A stretch of DNA of 64,000 nucleotides from Seiridium cupressi (Eukaryota > Ascomycota > Sordariomycetes > Amphisphaeriales > Sporocadaceae). Location: positions 131,501 through 195,500 of the forward strand of contig JARVKI010000078.1 in the NCBI GenBank assembly GCA_036674765.1, in the 5' to 3' direction. The notes beneath the pieces were generated by a model that was not told where the DNA came from, searched no databases, and worked only from the letters and a program-made list of their open reading frames with translations. Below, in pieces: positions 37,698 through 49,353 of the stretch (position 1 is its first letter; each line of letters opens with the position of its first letter). Position numbers and translations under genes: made by a program.

Positions 37698-38643
37698 TGT
37701 AAATTAAATTGGCTGGTAACCGCTTTCTCACTAGCGTAAGACGCAGGAGGAGTCAGCTGATTGAAGGTTTTGTGCTGATGATCTGCAGGAGTAATGAATG
37801 CTGCGGTATGGCCATCAGTGCCGCGGCCGTTGAATGCGTTTATAGACCAACGAGGATATTAGGGAGTTGAGTATTCCATGCATTTCCCGACGGCTGTCGG
37901 AAGCGTTCCTTCCGCCGCCGTACGATTTATTGCAGCATATACTTTTCGATATCTGCTGGAAACCCTCCTGTTTCTTTGCGTTCCGCGAGCCTGCAATGTT
38001 AATTCTGGCAAAGGCTGACTACGCGTCACGATACATAGTGGGTAATGGCGGTTGCGGACCTTTCTCTAGCTCACAGGCAGCAGTAGAACAGAGCGACAGA
38101 TGGGTGCTTTATCCGACGCCGGCAAATGCACCATCTTTTTGTCAGTAAGACAGCCTACAGAGATTCTCTGCCGTAATCGGGGAAGGATGCGAAAGGATTG
38201 GTGCTACGATAGTGGGAGACTAAGAGACAATCCACCTGAGCCTTATCTTCTGAGTTGCAAGCCAATGGGCGAGCACCACCATTATCTGTCGTGGGTATTT
38301 ACTGTACGGATCCTATATCCCGCTGCACCTCCATTCCGTCTCTCTGCTCATGCTCCAGTGTGCGATCCGCAAAAAGAACCACAAGGATTGAGTTCTCATT
38401 ATACAATAGGTGCAACAGCCGATAATTCACGATCGAGCCATTCTTGGCCGAGAAAAGGACACGCCTGGTACGATTGTACTGTCGCCGAAACTTGTGCACG
38501 GCGTCTGGCTGGTATAGCGTCGCGCATCCGACGCGACATCCGCGAGAAGCACCCCGTATCCGGCCCGAGCAGATGCGGAAGGTCGAGCAGCCGGCCACAC
38601 AATAGCCACTGGCGGTCCGTTCTAAGGTTCCAGATTTCGCTCC
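37698..38643. other. shared divergent promoter of monooxygenase and regulator
   Basis: 946 bp with several CGG/CCG triplets, the half-sites bound by Zn2Cys6 proteins, including the inverted repeat at 37887-37900. No gene was recognised. Confidence 0.5.
37887..37900. promoter_or_regulatory. CCGAC-N4-GTCGG inverted repeat
   Basis: Two perfect 5-nt arms around GGCT, about 190 bp upstream of the monooxygenase start. The CCG/CGG cores suit binding by a dimeric Zn2Cys6 factor such as the one encoded next door. Binding is inference. Confidence 0.4.
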
Positions 38644-41074
38644 ATGCCCCGACCTAAGGTGAGACCAGAGGATCGCCGGCGTTCGGTCAGGGCATGCGAC
38701 ACCTGCAAGCATCTTAAGAAACGATGCGATTCCCTGCAACCGTGCACGCCGTGTACGAAGAAGGGGATTTCGGAGTCTTGCGGATACTCCGAGAAGAGTC
38801 GGAGACGCCTGGATAGGCCATTTTCTCCGCCGCAAAGTTCGACTCGCAAGCATGAAGCCCGATCGGATTCGAGTTTTAGCCTTGCTCCCAGCAGTAGTGC
38901 AGCTCAGTTGAACCATGAGATCGCAGCCTTTGAGGACGCTCGGGATAATAGCCGCGATGATACGCGGGAGAACACGCCTGCTCCATATGTAGGGCAAAAG
39001 CCCGTCATGCTATTCAGCTCCACCGGCGAGAAAGGTACAAACATAATCTATCCTAAGCAGTCCGACAAGCTGTTAATATTAGTTTACACAGTCTTCGTAG
39101 GCAATACGGCAGCATTATCATTCCATCAATTTCTGCGTAAAATACTGAAGCGCTATGCCGGTCCATCTAGTTTCACCGAAGGCCAGCAGAGTCGGCGGAT
39201 GCTCGAGATTGACATTCCCGATAGCGAAGCTGGGGTCTTCAGGGATGATCTGGTCGAGGAGGAGAAAAGAGCACTGATACAGTGTTTTCTTGACGCCGTA
39301 AGTACCTTGCCTCGTAGTGACCTATCTTTTAAAGCATCCAAGACTTAACAAATACCAGTCGTGTGGTCTTCTCGACTTGTTCATCCAAGCGGAAATAGAA
39401 CAGCTAATAAGCTTGGCTCTGCACGCGCGAGAAAATGGTCTCAGCGGGATCAGGAGTACGCACAGAGAAGATCTATCATCGTTCTACACCATGATTGCGA
39501 TAGGAGCGCAGTGTCGCGGGAGGGATGAAGACGAGCGGGTGACTGCGGCGAGATATTTCTCAAAAGCACGGCAACTTGCGTTCGAAAGTATGTTGCAGGA
39601 TCCTACAACAAATATGGCTCGAGCATTCCTCCTGATGGCCTTTTTCATGTTTGGCGCTTGCCGGAGGAATACGGCCTTCATGTTTATAGGTGTTGCGTCG
39701 AAAGCAGCCGTCGTCCTCGGACTGCACGTCTCTGGACAGTATAAATATCTGTCGCCAGAGGAAAGGGACATGAGGTCAGTAGGATTCCCTGGGTCGTCGT
39801 GAAACTTTCTAATACTGATTCACAGGCTCCGCACTGGTAAGAGTATTAGAGCTTTGGACCTAGTTTGCAGCTCAATACTTGGGAGACCAGGGAGCACACT
39901 GTCGCTGCGAACTGATGATGTGTATGCAAGTGACCTCACACCAGGATCCACGGGACACAGAGCGGTAGCACTCAGCGCAACTTATGAAGCATCAACAGTG
40001 CTAGAGTCCATTGTACACAAGGCCGCGCAAGACAGCAATATGGACGCCGGTACCGCCGAAAACTTTCTACAGATGTTGCGAGAATGGAGTCAGGCTTTAC
40101 CGCCAGTGCTTCGCCAACGACCTCGGAAGAATTCGGTTCCCCTAGGTCCGACATACAGAGAGGCATCGGTTGGAAACACCCACGTGGCTTGTACATATTA
40201 CTTCGGGGTAATACTGACAACCCGCCATTTTCTGATCCAGCACACAATGCCTCTTCTACGTAAGCCCCCACAAAAAGGTGGCCCCGAGGACAAATCTCAG
40301 GCCACCGGAGAGAGCGGCAAGGTAGCCGAGATGGCTCATGTGTGCATTGACGCTGCAGTCTACATGGCGCAGATGTGCTCCGAAGCAGTAGATGCAGGCG
40401 TGTTGCTAGGAAATATGTGCATATTGAAGTAAGCCAAGTTTAAATACCGTGAGGATGCGTAACTGACCTCTCGCAGAGCATGGATCTTTGCTGCTGGTTT
40501 AGTTCTCGGGTTTTGTCTCCTGTCGGGAGATTCATCCAATACCCAGGCCCGAGACGCTTTCAACGGCTCACGTCGGGTTCTTGCATGGCTCGGGCGGCTG
40601 AGCCCGCAAGCAACGCAGTACCATGAGATATTGACAAGCTTTTCCGACGCCATCGAGACATACCAGGCTAAACTGGCGCGGGATCAGCAACGATCAAAAG
40701 TGCCCTTGGTTGAGAGGATCCTTTCGTTAGACCCTGCAGGCGACGTTCATGATCAGCAAGGTTCAATTTCCTCGATGTTAGGAACCATTGATACTACACT
40801 ATCCATGCCTGAGACGCAAGATAGTGAGATGACACCGGCGTCTTGGTCTGATATTTTAGGCACACAAGTAGGTCACTAAAACCCTTCCTCATTTGGAGAC
40901 ATGCTTTGTCGTGCCTCCGCCATACCGCTGATGTTCGATTCGAGGAGCTGGGACTAACACTTTTATATCCAGTCATTGTTGAATTTTCCGATGCCATCCG
41001 GAGAAGACGAAGTGATGCTTAACCTTTTTTGGGATGGCTATGCTATGAATTTTGACGAGCCGGGCTCTCAATAA
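38644..41074 (+). CDS. Zn2Cys6 transcription factor with fungal-specific domain
   Basis: Five exons: 38644-39297, 39359-39774, 39826-40428, 40477-40867 and 40973-41074, giving 721 aa, with all phases consistent. The N-terminal binuclear zinc cluster has Cys at 18, 21, 28, 34, 37 and 46 (C-x2-C-x6-C-x5-C-x2-C-x8-C). A basic, Ser-rich linker follows, and then the fungal transcription factor middle-homology region, with ARAFLLMAFFMFGACRRNTAFMFIG, VLGLHVSGQYKYLSPEERDMR and DLVCSSILGRP. The C terminus is acidic (MNFDEPGSQ). The divergent FAD monooxygenase is the obvious candidate target. Confidence 0.92.
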
Positions 41075-41127
41075 TATATTCTATAATTACTTCTGCCCCA
41101 GCGTACAAACGCTGTATGCGATTGATG

Positions 41128-41688
41128 TCAGCTAAGTCCTGATTGTTTTGAAGTAGTTTGTAAAGTACCGTCTTGCATCCGGATCCAATGAGTACAGTCG
41201 AGGACTGGCACATTGGTCAATAGCTTATGAGCTTTCTCAAGTGTCACCATGCAGCTCCAGTGATGGTTCATCCTTGCAAGATGCAAGGGGCAGCAGTGCA
41301 TTGTCCCGTATTCCAGAGATCGATTAACTATTGCTCCAGCCAGTATCAACGCTTCCATATAGTCTTTGTTGCCATACTTGCCGCCATAGGGGCTGAAGTG
41401 AGGTCAGGAGGACCCGTCACTGCATTGGGATCGGCGCTAGCTCTTAGCAAGACGTCAACTGTTTTGGCATTACCAACTCGGCACGTAACATGTAACGGTA
41501 TCAGTCCGTAAAACTCTTTCGTATTGCAGATCAGCTTCCGCTCATCCAGAGGGAGGCCAAACTTGGTCAACAGGCACACGACAGCTTCGTATACTCGAGT
41601 ACGTGATGCTCGGCACAGGACAGTGCGTCCACGATTGTCAAGACATTTGCCAGAAAATGGGATAGCTCCTATCTGATAATCACTATCT
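41128..41688 (-). pseudogene. frameshifted ankyrin-repeat segment
   Basis: Two overlapping minus-strand frames carry ankyrin sequence. The first (41714 down to 41346) includes IPLHVTCRVGNAKTVDVLLRASADPNAV. The second (41358 down to 41128, readable from about 41400) includes FSPYGGKYGNKDYMEALILAGAIVN and CPLHLARMNHHW. The join needs a one-base shift near 41400, with no intron-sized gap, so the repeat array is broken. It directly follows the stop of the Vam7-like gene in a different frame, and may once have been its C-terminal extension or a separate gene. It ends only 53 bp from the regulator's stop. Confidence 0.6.
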
Positions 41689-42606
41689 TCACTTCTGTAC
41701 TCGCTTTTTGGCAATGTTCATCTTCGCTCGTAATCGAACATCGTCGTCGTCGTTCAGTGGAGCTATTATATCCATTGTGTCGTCGATTTCACGATTGATC
41801 TGTGCAGCCATAGCTCTCTGCCTCCGAACGATCCCTCTAAGTAGATCCGGACTTTCATCCTCATTTGGCATCGTCCGTCGCTGTGATACAAGTCGTTGAT
41901 AGATCGATCCATCGCTGGGGTCAGAATCAGGCATACCAAACCCAGGTACACCGATCGAGATTGTGATCGGCAATCCGCCTGCCTCCACGATAGTCTTCTT
42001 CATCGCGGTGAATGCTTCAATGGTCGTCGAGCAATAAGTCACACGGTGTAATCTCGGTGTACGTAACTGACCGTCATGTACATTTCCACCAACGCCAGTG
42101 TGGGGGTCACTCCATGTATGGGGTTCATTTTTCGATACGTCGACCATACTTTGGTTCAGCGTGCAAACACTAGCACCTTTATCCGCGGAGCCTAGACTTG
42201 TACTAGCCTGCTCCACCCTAGGAAGTTGCATAAACTGCCTCCAGGCTGGAGCCTCCCTCCCTCTTCGGTCAGGTGTCTCGGCGAGCGTTCGAAGATAGTA
42301 CTCGAGCGCTTTTCGCCGACTCTCGGTGAGCTCAGGAGACCTAACAGTAGATCTCAACCAGTGTTTTCTGGGGAGCGAGCCTAGCGGCCATGTGCCTACC
42401 ATGGAGTAAAGGCTGTTGCGGAGTGCAAGGAAGTCGGAATAACGCTTCTGCACCACGGCGGTGGCTGAAGATGTTTGCAAGGTGATGTTATAAAGGGTAT
42501 ACGGCCTTGAAATACAGGGTTGTGTGCGGATTGATGTTGAATGAATAGAAACATCGATAGGTAGCGCTATGGCATAAAGCCCATCTTGTGTGCCTTTAGT
42601 ATACAT
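41689..42606 (-). CDS. Vam7-like PX-domain protein with SNARE-like C terminus
   Basis: 305 aa from the first ATG (42606) in a single exon. Residues ~10-130 match a PX domain of the Vam7 type: QKRYSDFLALRNSL, a proline-poor loop, LPRKHW, SPELTESRRKALEYYLRTLAETPDRR and APAWRQFMQLP. The C terminus LRGIVRRQRAMAAQINREIDD ... AKKRVQK resembles the Qc-SNARE heptads of Vam7, which drives vacuole fusion after PX binding of PI3P. The SNARE helix here is short and has DDDD in the middle, and the stop falls directly against an out-of-frame ankyrin segment. So the protein may be truncated or divergent. It is probably not the sole Vam7 of the organism. Confidence 0.65.
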   Translation of the reverse strand: MYTKGTQDGLYAIALPIDVSIHSTSIRTQPCISRPYTLYNITLQTSSATAVVQKRYSDFLALRNSLYSMVGTWPLGSLPRKHWLRSTVRSPELTESRRKALEYYLRTLAETPDRRGREAPAWRQFMQLPRVEQASTSLGSADKGASVCTLNQSMVDVSKNEPHTWSDPHTGVGGNVHDGQLRTPRLHRVTYCSTTIEAFTAMKKTIVEAGGLPITISIGVPGFGMPDSDPSDGSIYQRLVSQRRTMPNEDESPDLLRGIVRRQRAMAAQINREIDDTMDIIAPLNDDDDVRLRAKMNIAKKRVQK

Positions 42607-43459
42607 GTCAGGCGTATATGGCAAACAAGAAAAGTAGACTTAGTTGGGTGTATTGGCTATAGCCGTCAGTGATGACAAGAAAGCGGGGGGTCTGGGGAGG
42701 GAAGCTATCGCAAATCGAAGCTCTAGGCACCTACATTCTACTCGTAAAGCCATAACCATCCCTCCTAGCAGGCTAGCGATACTTGGATCGTAAAATCTTG
42801 CATGTGCAGACAGCGAACCTGCACCCATGAATAATTCTCTTCTGCCGCTATAAAGAGCGCAGACTGTTTCAAAACAATTTATTGCCACCTGTTACAACTT
42901 AATAAAACTCGACATCATGTCCGCGAGCTCTTCGAATCACGAGACCTCATCTGGGCGAGTTTATCACGTTTAAAATTTTCAAAATTCCATTATTTATCAA
43001 CGAATAAGATGGACAAAAATTCTTCAATCTCTATGCTACGAACTATCGATAAAGAACTATAGACTAGCCATGTTGTCTTAAATAAAAGCACATGCTGACA
43101 GGCTGAGCCCAACCCGCTTCCGCCTCATACATGTAGCATTACCCCGCTTGAATCACGACCACAGCCCCAAATCCTGCCTCGTGCGAGTTCAGCCCGGGCT
43201 TATTTCATGTTCTCAATTTCTGCCTGAAGCCGTGGCAGTGCTTGAAGATGTGGCAGCAGCCTTGGTAACGACTAGAAGTGTCATTGATGTGCCCATCGTT
43301 GTCCAACATTTATGCATTCCACCTTGAACAAAGTCGCTGCCTGAGCCGGCTACCTTGTGGCATACCATGTCTATCCCAGTTGGTCGTCAGGTAGGGCTCG
43401 AGGTGACTAACTTTATCGCCCCCCCCTAACGAAAACTGCATTCAACTTAGGTTCCCTTG
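42607..43459. other. intergenic, nothing recognised
   Basis: AT-rich around 42960-43090. No gene was recognised. Confidence 0.45.
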
Positions 43460-45667
43460 CCGTACGGGAAGCAATTGAGCGTTCAGGCTCCGATGAGTTG
43501 ACCGAATTGAAGCTTGCTCACATTCTGTGTCGGCACCGCCTGGATCCTGCAATCGCAACACATTGCCCGATATTGTCTCTCGTTCCTGTAGTTACACCCT
43601 CTCTAACTTATGAAAGACCCGGTTCTAGAAAGCGGTTCGGGCCCAACAGTCACTCAAGCACTAACATGTGGCAATCCAACCTTGCTATCCATGGTTATTC
43701 AACTGTCCTTCTTGGCTTGGTCCCATGAACACCAGTCTTTATCTCAAGCTCTGACGCAGGCCATCGATAACATGCTCGTTGAGAGTAGGACGGCAACCAG
43801 CCACGGATTGAATTACGTCTCTTTGCTTGGTACCGTTGGGGCTTGCCAGCAGCAAACCACGGGATTCTCATGGGCACACCACTATGCTGCCATTGAAGAC
43901 AAGATATTCAAGGAGCTGACGAACAGTATCTCGCGAGAACGACCTGAGAAGAGACGCAAGTCTCGTAGTGGCCAAGCTATTACTCATGTCCATCAGCAAT
44001 CTGTCTCAGACCGGACGCTGCCATACGTCATCCTTCGTGGTCTGGTCAAATCTTTGGATTCGATCCAAAGAGTTCCGGAGGATTGCATTCTACAACTTCC
44101 CTGTGACCGAGGGATCTCTTCAGTCGTCCTATGTTGCTACCATGTCCTGGGCATCAGCGTTCTGATCCGACTGTCGGACGTACTCGTACATTTTGGAACA
44201 GCGCCGTACAATGTGACCATAGAATCATGCGGTCCCTTGAAGTCTCTGCCATACTTCTCCAGCGAGCATCAGAAAACTTCCCCGTCTCTACACTGAACAG
44301 AGACGATGCAGACCATATATCCGGTGTGATCAGCGCAAGGCAGCCAGAGGCTTCTTACGAGAGATTCTGACCTCTCACGGGGTTAAAACCGACGAACTGG
44401 TGAACTACGGTACGGGGCTGGTGTCTCAATGTTACAAGCATTTCGATCTCAATTCCAGTATAGCAAGCGGCAACACTATCGAAAATCTATCTCTCAGTCG
44501 CTCATCCCAGCATGCCAGTGAATCAAATGAATCAGACACGATTCAAGTCGCCTCTTCCAATCAATCATCCCAATACAGCGATCAGTCCCACAAACGCGAC
44601 GAATCTGTTGAATGCACGTCAATAAATCATTCCCTGCGACTTAAGATACTTCAAGCAGCTTCGTTCCTATTGGATTTAGACGCCGATAATCTGTGTGGCA
44701 ATACGGTCGAATTGGTTAAGACCAGCCGCAAGAGGAACATATTTTGGCCAGCAATTACTGATATCATTTACGCCTTTGCTAGGGTTGGCGACCTGACTGG
44801 GTGTGAATTACTACTTCTCTCGATAGACACGTTCGAAGAGCTTACCACGGAGAATCAATCCAACATCGACATCGACGGATTTCGATGGCCGATACCTGAC
44901 ACTCTTGATTGTTTCGAGATCACCTGCCGCTTACTGCTAGGGAGTCGTTTTACGAAGGACTACGTGGCAAAGGCATTCTTGATCAGTTCTCATGGTTGGA
45001 GTGTGTTTTTGGACATAATGGAAGCTTCCGACCCAACGGATGTTGCTAGCGGTACTTTGCATATCAAACCAGGTGTGCCTGCTCGAGACGGCATTCGAAA
45101 GACACAGATCATTGACGGGATGACCGATTTTGGTATTGATGCCGCCCGGAAGCTTCTCTTCAACTCGGAGCCTCGGATCTCCTTCTGGCCGGGGGTATGG
45201 ACCACAAAGGTCGTCGGCACGCATATTGGGTATCATGGGCAAGATGCATTTACGGTCGTCCAAAGCTACGACTGGGCTCATACCGGACAAGTATGCAAAA
45301 AGTGGCGGCTTGGATTTCGGGAAAAGCAGGATATGTGTGTGAAGTTGCAAGTACTCAAAAAAATTACTCTTGTGACACAGGACGATCCGAAGTTGATAAG
45401 AGACGTGAGATTGATAAATATCTCACTTGGCCGGCTGTTGCCAAATTCGAGGATAATACCAAACTTACTTATGTTGTGAAGCACCCTGAGGATGAGTGGA
45501 ATGCCTCTCGAATACCTGAGAGAATCTTTCGATGCCGGGGTCCCTGGTACTTTTATGTCATCGGAGACGGTGCGGTAAGATGGCTGGACCTTGACAATCT
45601 TGACCAGTTGTCTTTAGAGGGTAATGACTACCCTATAGTTGCTGTGTCCAATGCGCGATCAGTGTAG
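43460..45667 (+). pseudogene. frameshifted relic of a large fungal hypothetical protein
   Basis: Continuous protein-like sequence runs across several frames. 43610-44230 contains TVTQALTCGNPTLLSMVIQLSFL and HNVLG-type YHVLGISVLIRLSD. It then shifts near 44231 to MRSLEVSAILLQRASENFPVS, shifts near 44369 to EILTSHGVKTDELV and NYGTGLVSQCYKHFD, and runs to about 45375 (GIRKTQIIDGMTDFGIDAARK, FWPGVWTTKVVGTHIGYHGQD). A last shift leads to REIDKYLTWPAVAKF and ERIFRCRGPWYFYVIGDGAVRW, ending at TAG 45665-45667. I recognise this as a widespread, uncharacterised ascomycete protein usually around 800-1000 aa; its function is unknown. No intron-sized gaps exist at the shifts, so the locus is broken, and the 5' part upstream of 43610 is uncertain. 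Confidence 0.7.
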
Positions 45668-46696
45668 TAAAAGGTAAAGCATTAGTTTTATTGTGAGTGT
45701 TTAATATTTTGGTACAGGGGAATGACCAGAAAACCATAATCTTCAACGCTGCAGCAATGGGCAAAGACTAGGCGTTATACCGACGAGCCGATATTTCATT
45801 AGTATAGGAGACAGGCTGACTTATAATCTCGGAAACAAGATGCTCTGCGGAATCGTAGCTTTAACTGCTGCTGGATTGAGTATTGATTATCTGGCAATCA
45901 TGTCCCTTGTAGCATATCGGTCCAGCGAATATCAAGCCTCCACTCATTTCATGTTCTCGAAACAATGAGGACCGTATCTAGCAATCGACCGCTCATTTTC
46001 CTGATTGGGAAATAGAGTTCGGTAACCCGCATTCCCCACTACATACGTACTCGGATACAATGCACATGTACGTAGGTACCCAAGAAACTCACAATAGCTA
46101 AAACGGAACGCTACCGCATTCCCCGCAGCAGGCGCCTTGGGCACGTCATCGATACGACACACTTACAGTAGTACCTAAGGCATGGGGATCATGAGAGATA
46201 TCTCTGCAATTGTGCATGATGCAAACTGAATAAGACGGAGATATAATAGCCCATCTTACGAATTTCGTGAGTCACATCTTCATCGCAACCTGGTGGTACA
46301 GTCAGACCGGGTTATAGCGATACAACTAAAACACGGGTTTAATATCGGTATTGCTATGTAAAAAGTGGGGAACCGCGCATATCTTAGCCGAATTACATTA
46401 GTGTAAAGGATATAAAAACCTCCTAAGCTCCGTTAATAATGGGGTGTCGTTCGATGGATGTGGGGCGTGGTCAGTCATTCCCGAGGTCTGTGATAATGGT
46501 ACGGAGCTGTGGGGGCCAGCGTCCGGCTCTCCTCAATGTAAGAAAACTAGCACTGGTTAGTGTACGGATCTATTAGAAGCCGAATTCGATTGCACATATA
46601 ATGTCGTACGAGTAGCCTCCAAACTTATGACGGGTCAATCGCTACAACTTGGAAATACACCAGAAAAGCCTGTCCACGATCTCATTCATCAACAAA
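45668..46696. other. intergenic, nothing recognised
   Basis: Precedes the GST gene. No coding feature was recognised. Confidence 0.5.
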
Positions 46697-47478
46697 ATGT
46701 CTCTAGAAGTCTATCACCTCCAGCTCTCTCAATCGGAACGGATTGTCTGGCTCCTCGAGGAGTTGGCGATTCCATACAACCTACACGTCTTCAAGAGGAA
46801 TCCCGCAACCGCCTTGGCACCAGATGATCTCAAAGCCATTGTATATGAAACCCCGATAGTATCCCCATGTTGCCTGCTAACAACATCCGTTAGAACCCTT
46901 ACGGCACAGCGCCTTACTTTAGAGACACATCAACGAGTCCCGAAGTAGGCCTGTCGGAATCTGCAGCCATTGTCTCTTATATTTTATCCAAGTACCCCGC
47001 CTCACACGAGGGCACACGGCTGAACCGGACACCGGACGATCCGGATTACGCAACTTATCTGCAGTGGTTTCACTATGCCAACGGCTCCGTGCAGCCCTCC
47101 ATCTCGCGGCAGATGACCATGCACCTTGCTGGTTCTGGTGATAGCCCTGGCGCTAAGATCTTTCAGAACGGGTTCCTCCGCCAGCTCAAGCTGGTCGACG
47201 AGCATCTGGGAAAGAACAAGTGGTTCGCCGGCGAACAGCTGAGTGCCGCGGACTGTATGATGATGTTCAGCTTCTCTACGATGCGCGGTTACTCCCCTTA
47301 CAGCCTCGGCCCGTATCCGAACATCCTGAGGTGGATGAAGGATGTGTCGGAAAGACCGGCATATAAGCGCGCCATGGAGAAGGGAGAAGATGGAAGGGCG
47401 CCCATGATTGAGCCCGTCACGAGGAGGTTTACGCATTTCCCAGCATTCAAGGAGGTCTTGGAGAAGATTGAAGTCTAG
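46697..47478 (+). CDS. Ure2p-like glutathione S-transferase
   Basis: Two exons: 46697-46840 and 46894-47478, with a 53-nt intron (GTATAT...TTAG) in phase 0, giving 242 aa. The thioredoxin-like N domain has LQLSQSERIVWLLEELAIPYNL and SESAAIVSYILSKYP (the glutathione-binding E-S-x-A-I). The all-helical C domain has NKWFAGEQLSAADCMMMFSF, with the N-capping Asp, and LGPYPNILRWMKDVSERPAYKRAM. It belongs to the fungal GstA/Ure2p-like group, which conjugates glutathione to electrophiles. It is the first gene of a run of oxidative enzymes (P450, FMN monooxygenase, OYE), where it could deal with reactive products. The start at 46697 gives the natural N terminus MSLEVYHL. Confidence 0.92.
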
Positions 47479-47715
47479 GAAGCCAAATGCTGGGAATTGC
47501 CAACCGGCACCATTCTTCTGCAATAGCGCCTCATCGGTTATGTTATCGGGGTAAAAAGGAGCTGTTGTGATTATATTAATCTAGTTCCCCATGATCCTCA
47601 ATATCTCGATCGAAGGGAGGGCGTTCATCTCTCATCTCTTAGGATCTCCCAGCCCTGTTTCATTTCGCATGAAGTTGCGGGCCAGAAATATCAATCTACC
47701 GCACCAATGAAATAA

Positions 47716-49353
47716 TCAATTCTTCTCTTCGGCCAAGATTCTCTCCAACCACTCTTCATCTCTTGCCGTGAACTTGGCATCGTAGTACCTCGGATGAGCA
47801 ACCAGCTGATTGTAGACATCAGAAAAGTCAATGGGGTCAATATTTGGTTTCCGCCCATCACCCTCCTCAGGTTCGCGAAAATCAAACGCCAGAATTATGC
47901 GCGTGAGGATCGCGCAGATGAGACGGTTACTGATGGCAACAGCCGGGCAGATACGAACCCCGGCGCCGAACGCAAGGTGAGGCAGAGGATTGTCGTTACC
48001 GATGTATCGGTCCGGTTTGTACTCCCAGGCATCCTCGCCGAATTGAACGAGGTCGTGGTTGGCTTCCTGTGCGTTCATGATGAATGCGATACCCTCGGGG
48101 AAGAACATATTCTTGTACTTGATGTCCCTATTGGTCCGTCTGGGAGTGGCGTACGGGGTCAGGGTAAATTGCCGGAGGGTCTCCTTGTTTATGCTGCTTA
48201 TCAGAGGAACCTTGTCTTCGCGGAAACACATCTTCCAAGCAGCGTCGCGGTCGCCGCCATAAGCGTCAAGAATATCTTGATATGCCTGTTTCTGTGTCGG
48301 TTGGCCTTCGGGGCTCGCAAGCCATGCAAGAGTCTGATAAACACCCGATGCAACCGTGTCAGGTGCTGCTTGTAGTAGAGATAGACAGGTACCGTCAATC
48401 TCCTCTGGAGTCAACTTGTCCGCTCCTAGAGAAGCTACAATACAGTCGACCGTTTCGCCTGCAGCGACTCGGTCGTGGTATTTCTGCATGAGGATGTCTC
48501 TGTGTTTCGCCCGTCGACTCTCAGCTTGGATTGTCTCCGAGTTCGACTCAGGAACAATTCTTAGGAGTGGAATGAAGTGACGGTAGTTCTCAGTCGATGA
48601 TCTTACGGCTGAGATATCATTGATTGCCTTGATGAAATTGACCATGAAATCATCATCAACCTCTCCAAATCGAGCACCATAAGTGAGCGACAGTGCAAGG
48701 TCGAACGAGACCATACGTAGCCAAGCGTACGTATCAAGAGCCGTGCCACCGTTTTGCCCCTTGGTATAGACATCTCCGACCAGTTTGGCTGAGGATGGCT
48801 CAACCAGATGCCAATATTTTGGCCAGCTCATCTTCCCCAGAGCCTTCATGGCTGCCGCTCGACACTTGCGAATCTGCTCGGTCATGGGAGACCCTGTGAG
48901 GTCAACGCCCAGCTTCTCCACGAAGCCCGGCTGGGGAGGTCGATGGATCATGGATTGCGACTGGCCAACCCATAGGTCCTTTATCATCGCCCAATCGGAC
49001 ACAATGATGGCCCGCTGGTCGCCGAGGCGGCATTGTACAACAGGTGAATTGAGCTTCTTGCACCATTCTGTAAACACGGTGGCATCGTTTCTACCGGATC
49101 TACCTCCGAGCAGATGAATATGGCCAACGAAAGGCAAAGCGCCAGGAACCTCAGGAATGCCTTTGACTTTGGAGAAATTGCTCCTGTACGATTCTCGCTG
49201 GATGGTCTGTTAGTGGCCAGGTAGACGTGGAGCGACTTGTGGGTAGCATACGACCATATAGATCACCAGAACGGTGACGAGTAGTGTAATCAATCCGTGA
49301 GAAGAAAGCACGCCTTGCTTTAAGTCGTATTCGACGTTCAGGCTAGACGACAT
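47716..49353 (-). CDS. cytochrome P450, CYP504 (phenylacetate hydroxylase)-like
   Basis: Two exons: 49252-49353 and 47716-49197, with a 54-nt intron, giving 527 aa. Residues ~19-34 form the membrane anchor (GLITLLVTVLVIYMV). P450 landmarks are the oxygen-binding helix at 311-315 (AAPDT), the K-helix E373-T-L-R376, EYKPDRYIG, and the heme loop FGAGVRICP with Cys451. The opening PFVGHIHLLGG and ATVFTEWCKKLNSPVVQ follow the pattern of CYP504 enzymes, which ortho-hydroxylate phenylacetate. The lower identity I can sense, and AAPDT in place of the usual A-G-x-D-T, mean the substrate may differ. It is divergent from the FMN monooxygenase across 706 bp. Donor GTATGC was preferred over the GTCGTA three bases earlier; both keep phase. 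Confidence 0.88.

Noticed and set aside
38299..38997. 232-codon minus-strand frame overlapping the start of the Zn2Cys6 gene
   Set aside because: Shadow of the zinc-cluster exon, without domain character and crossing a divergent promoter.
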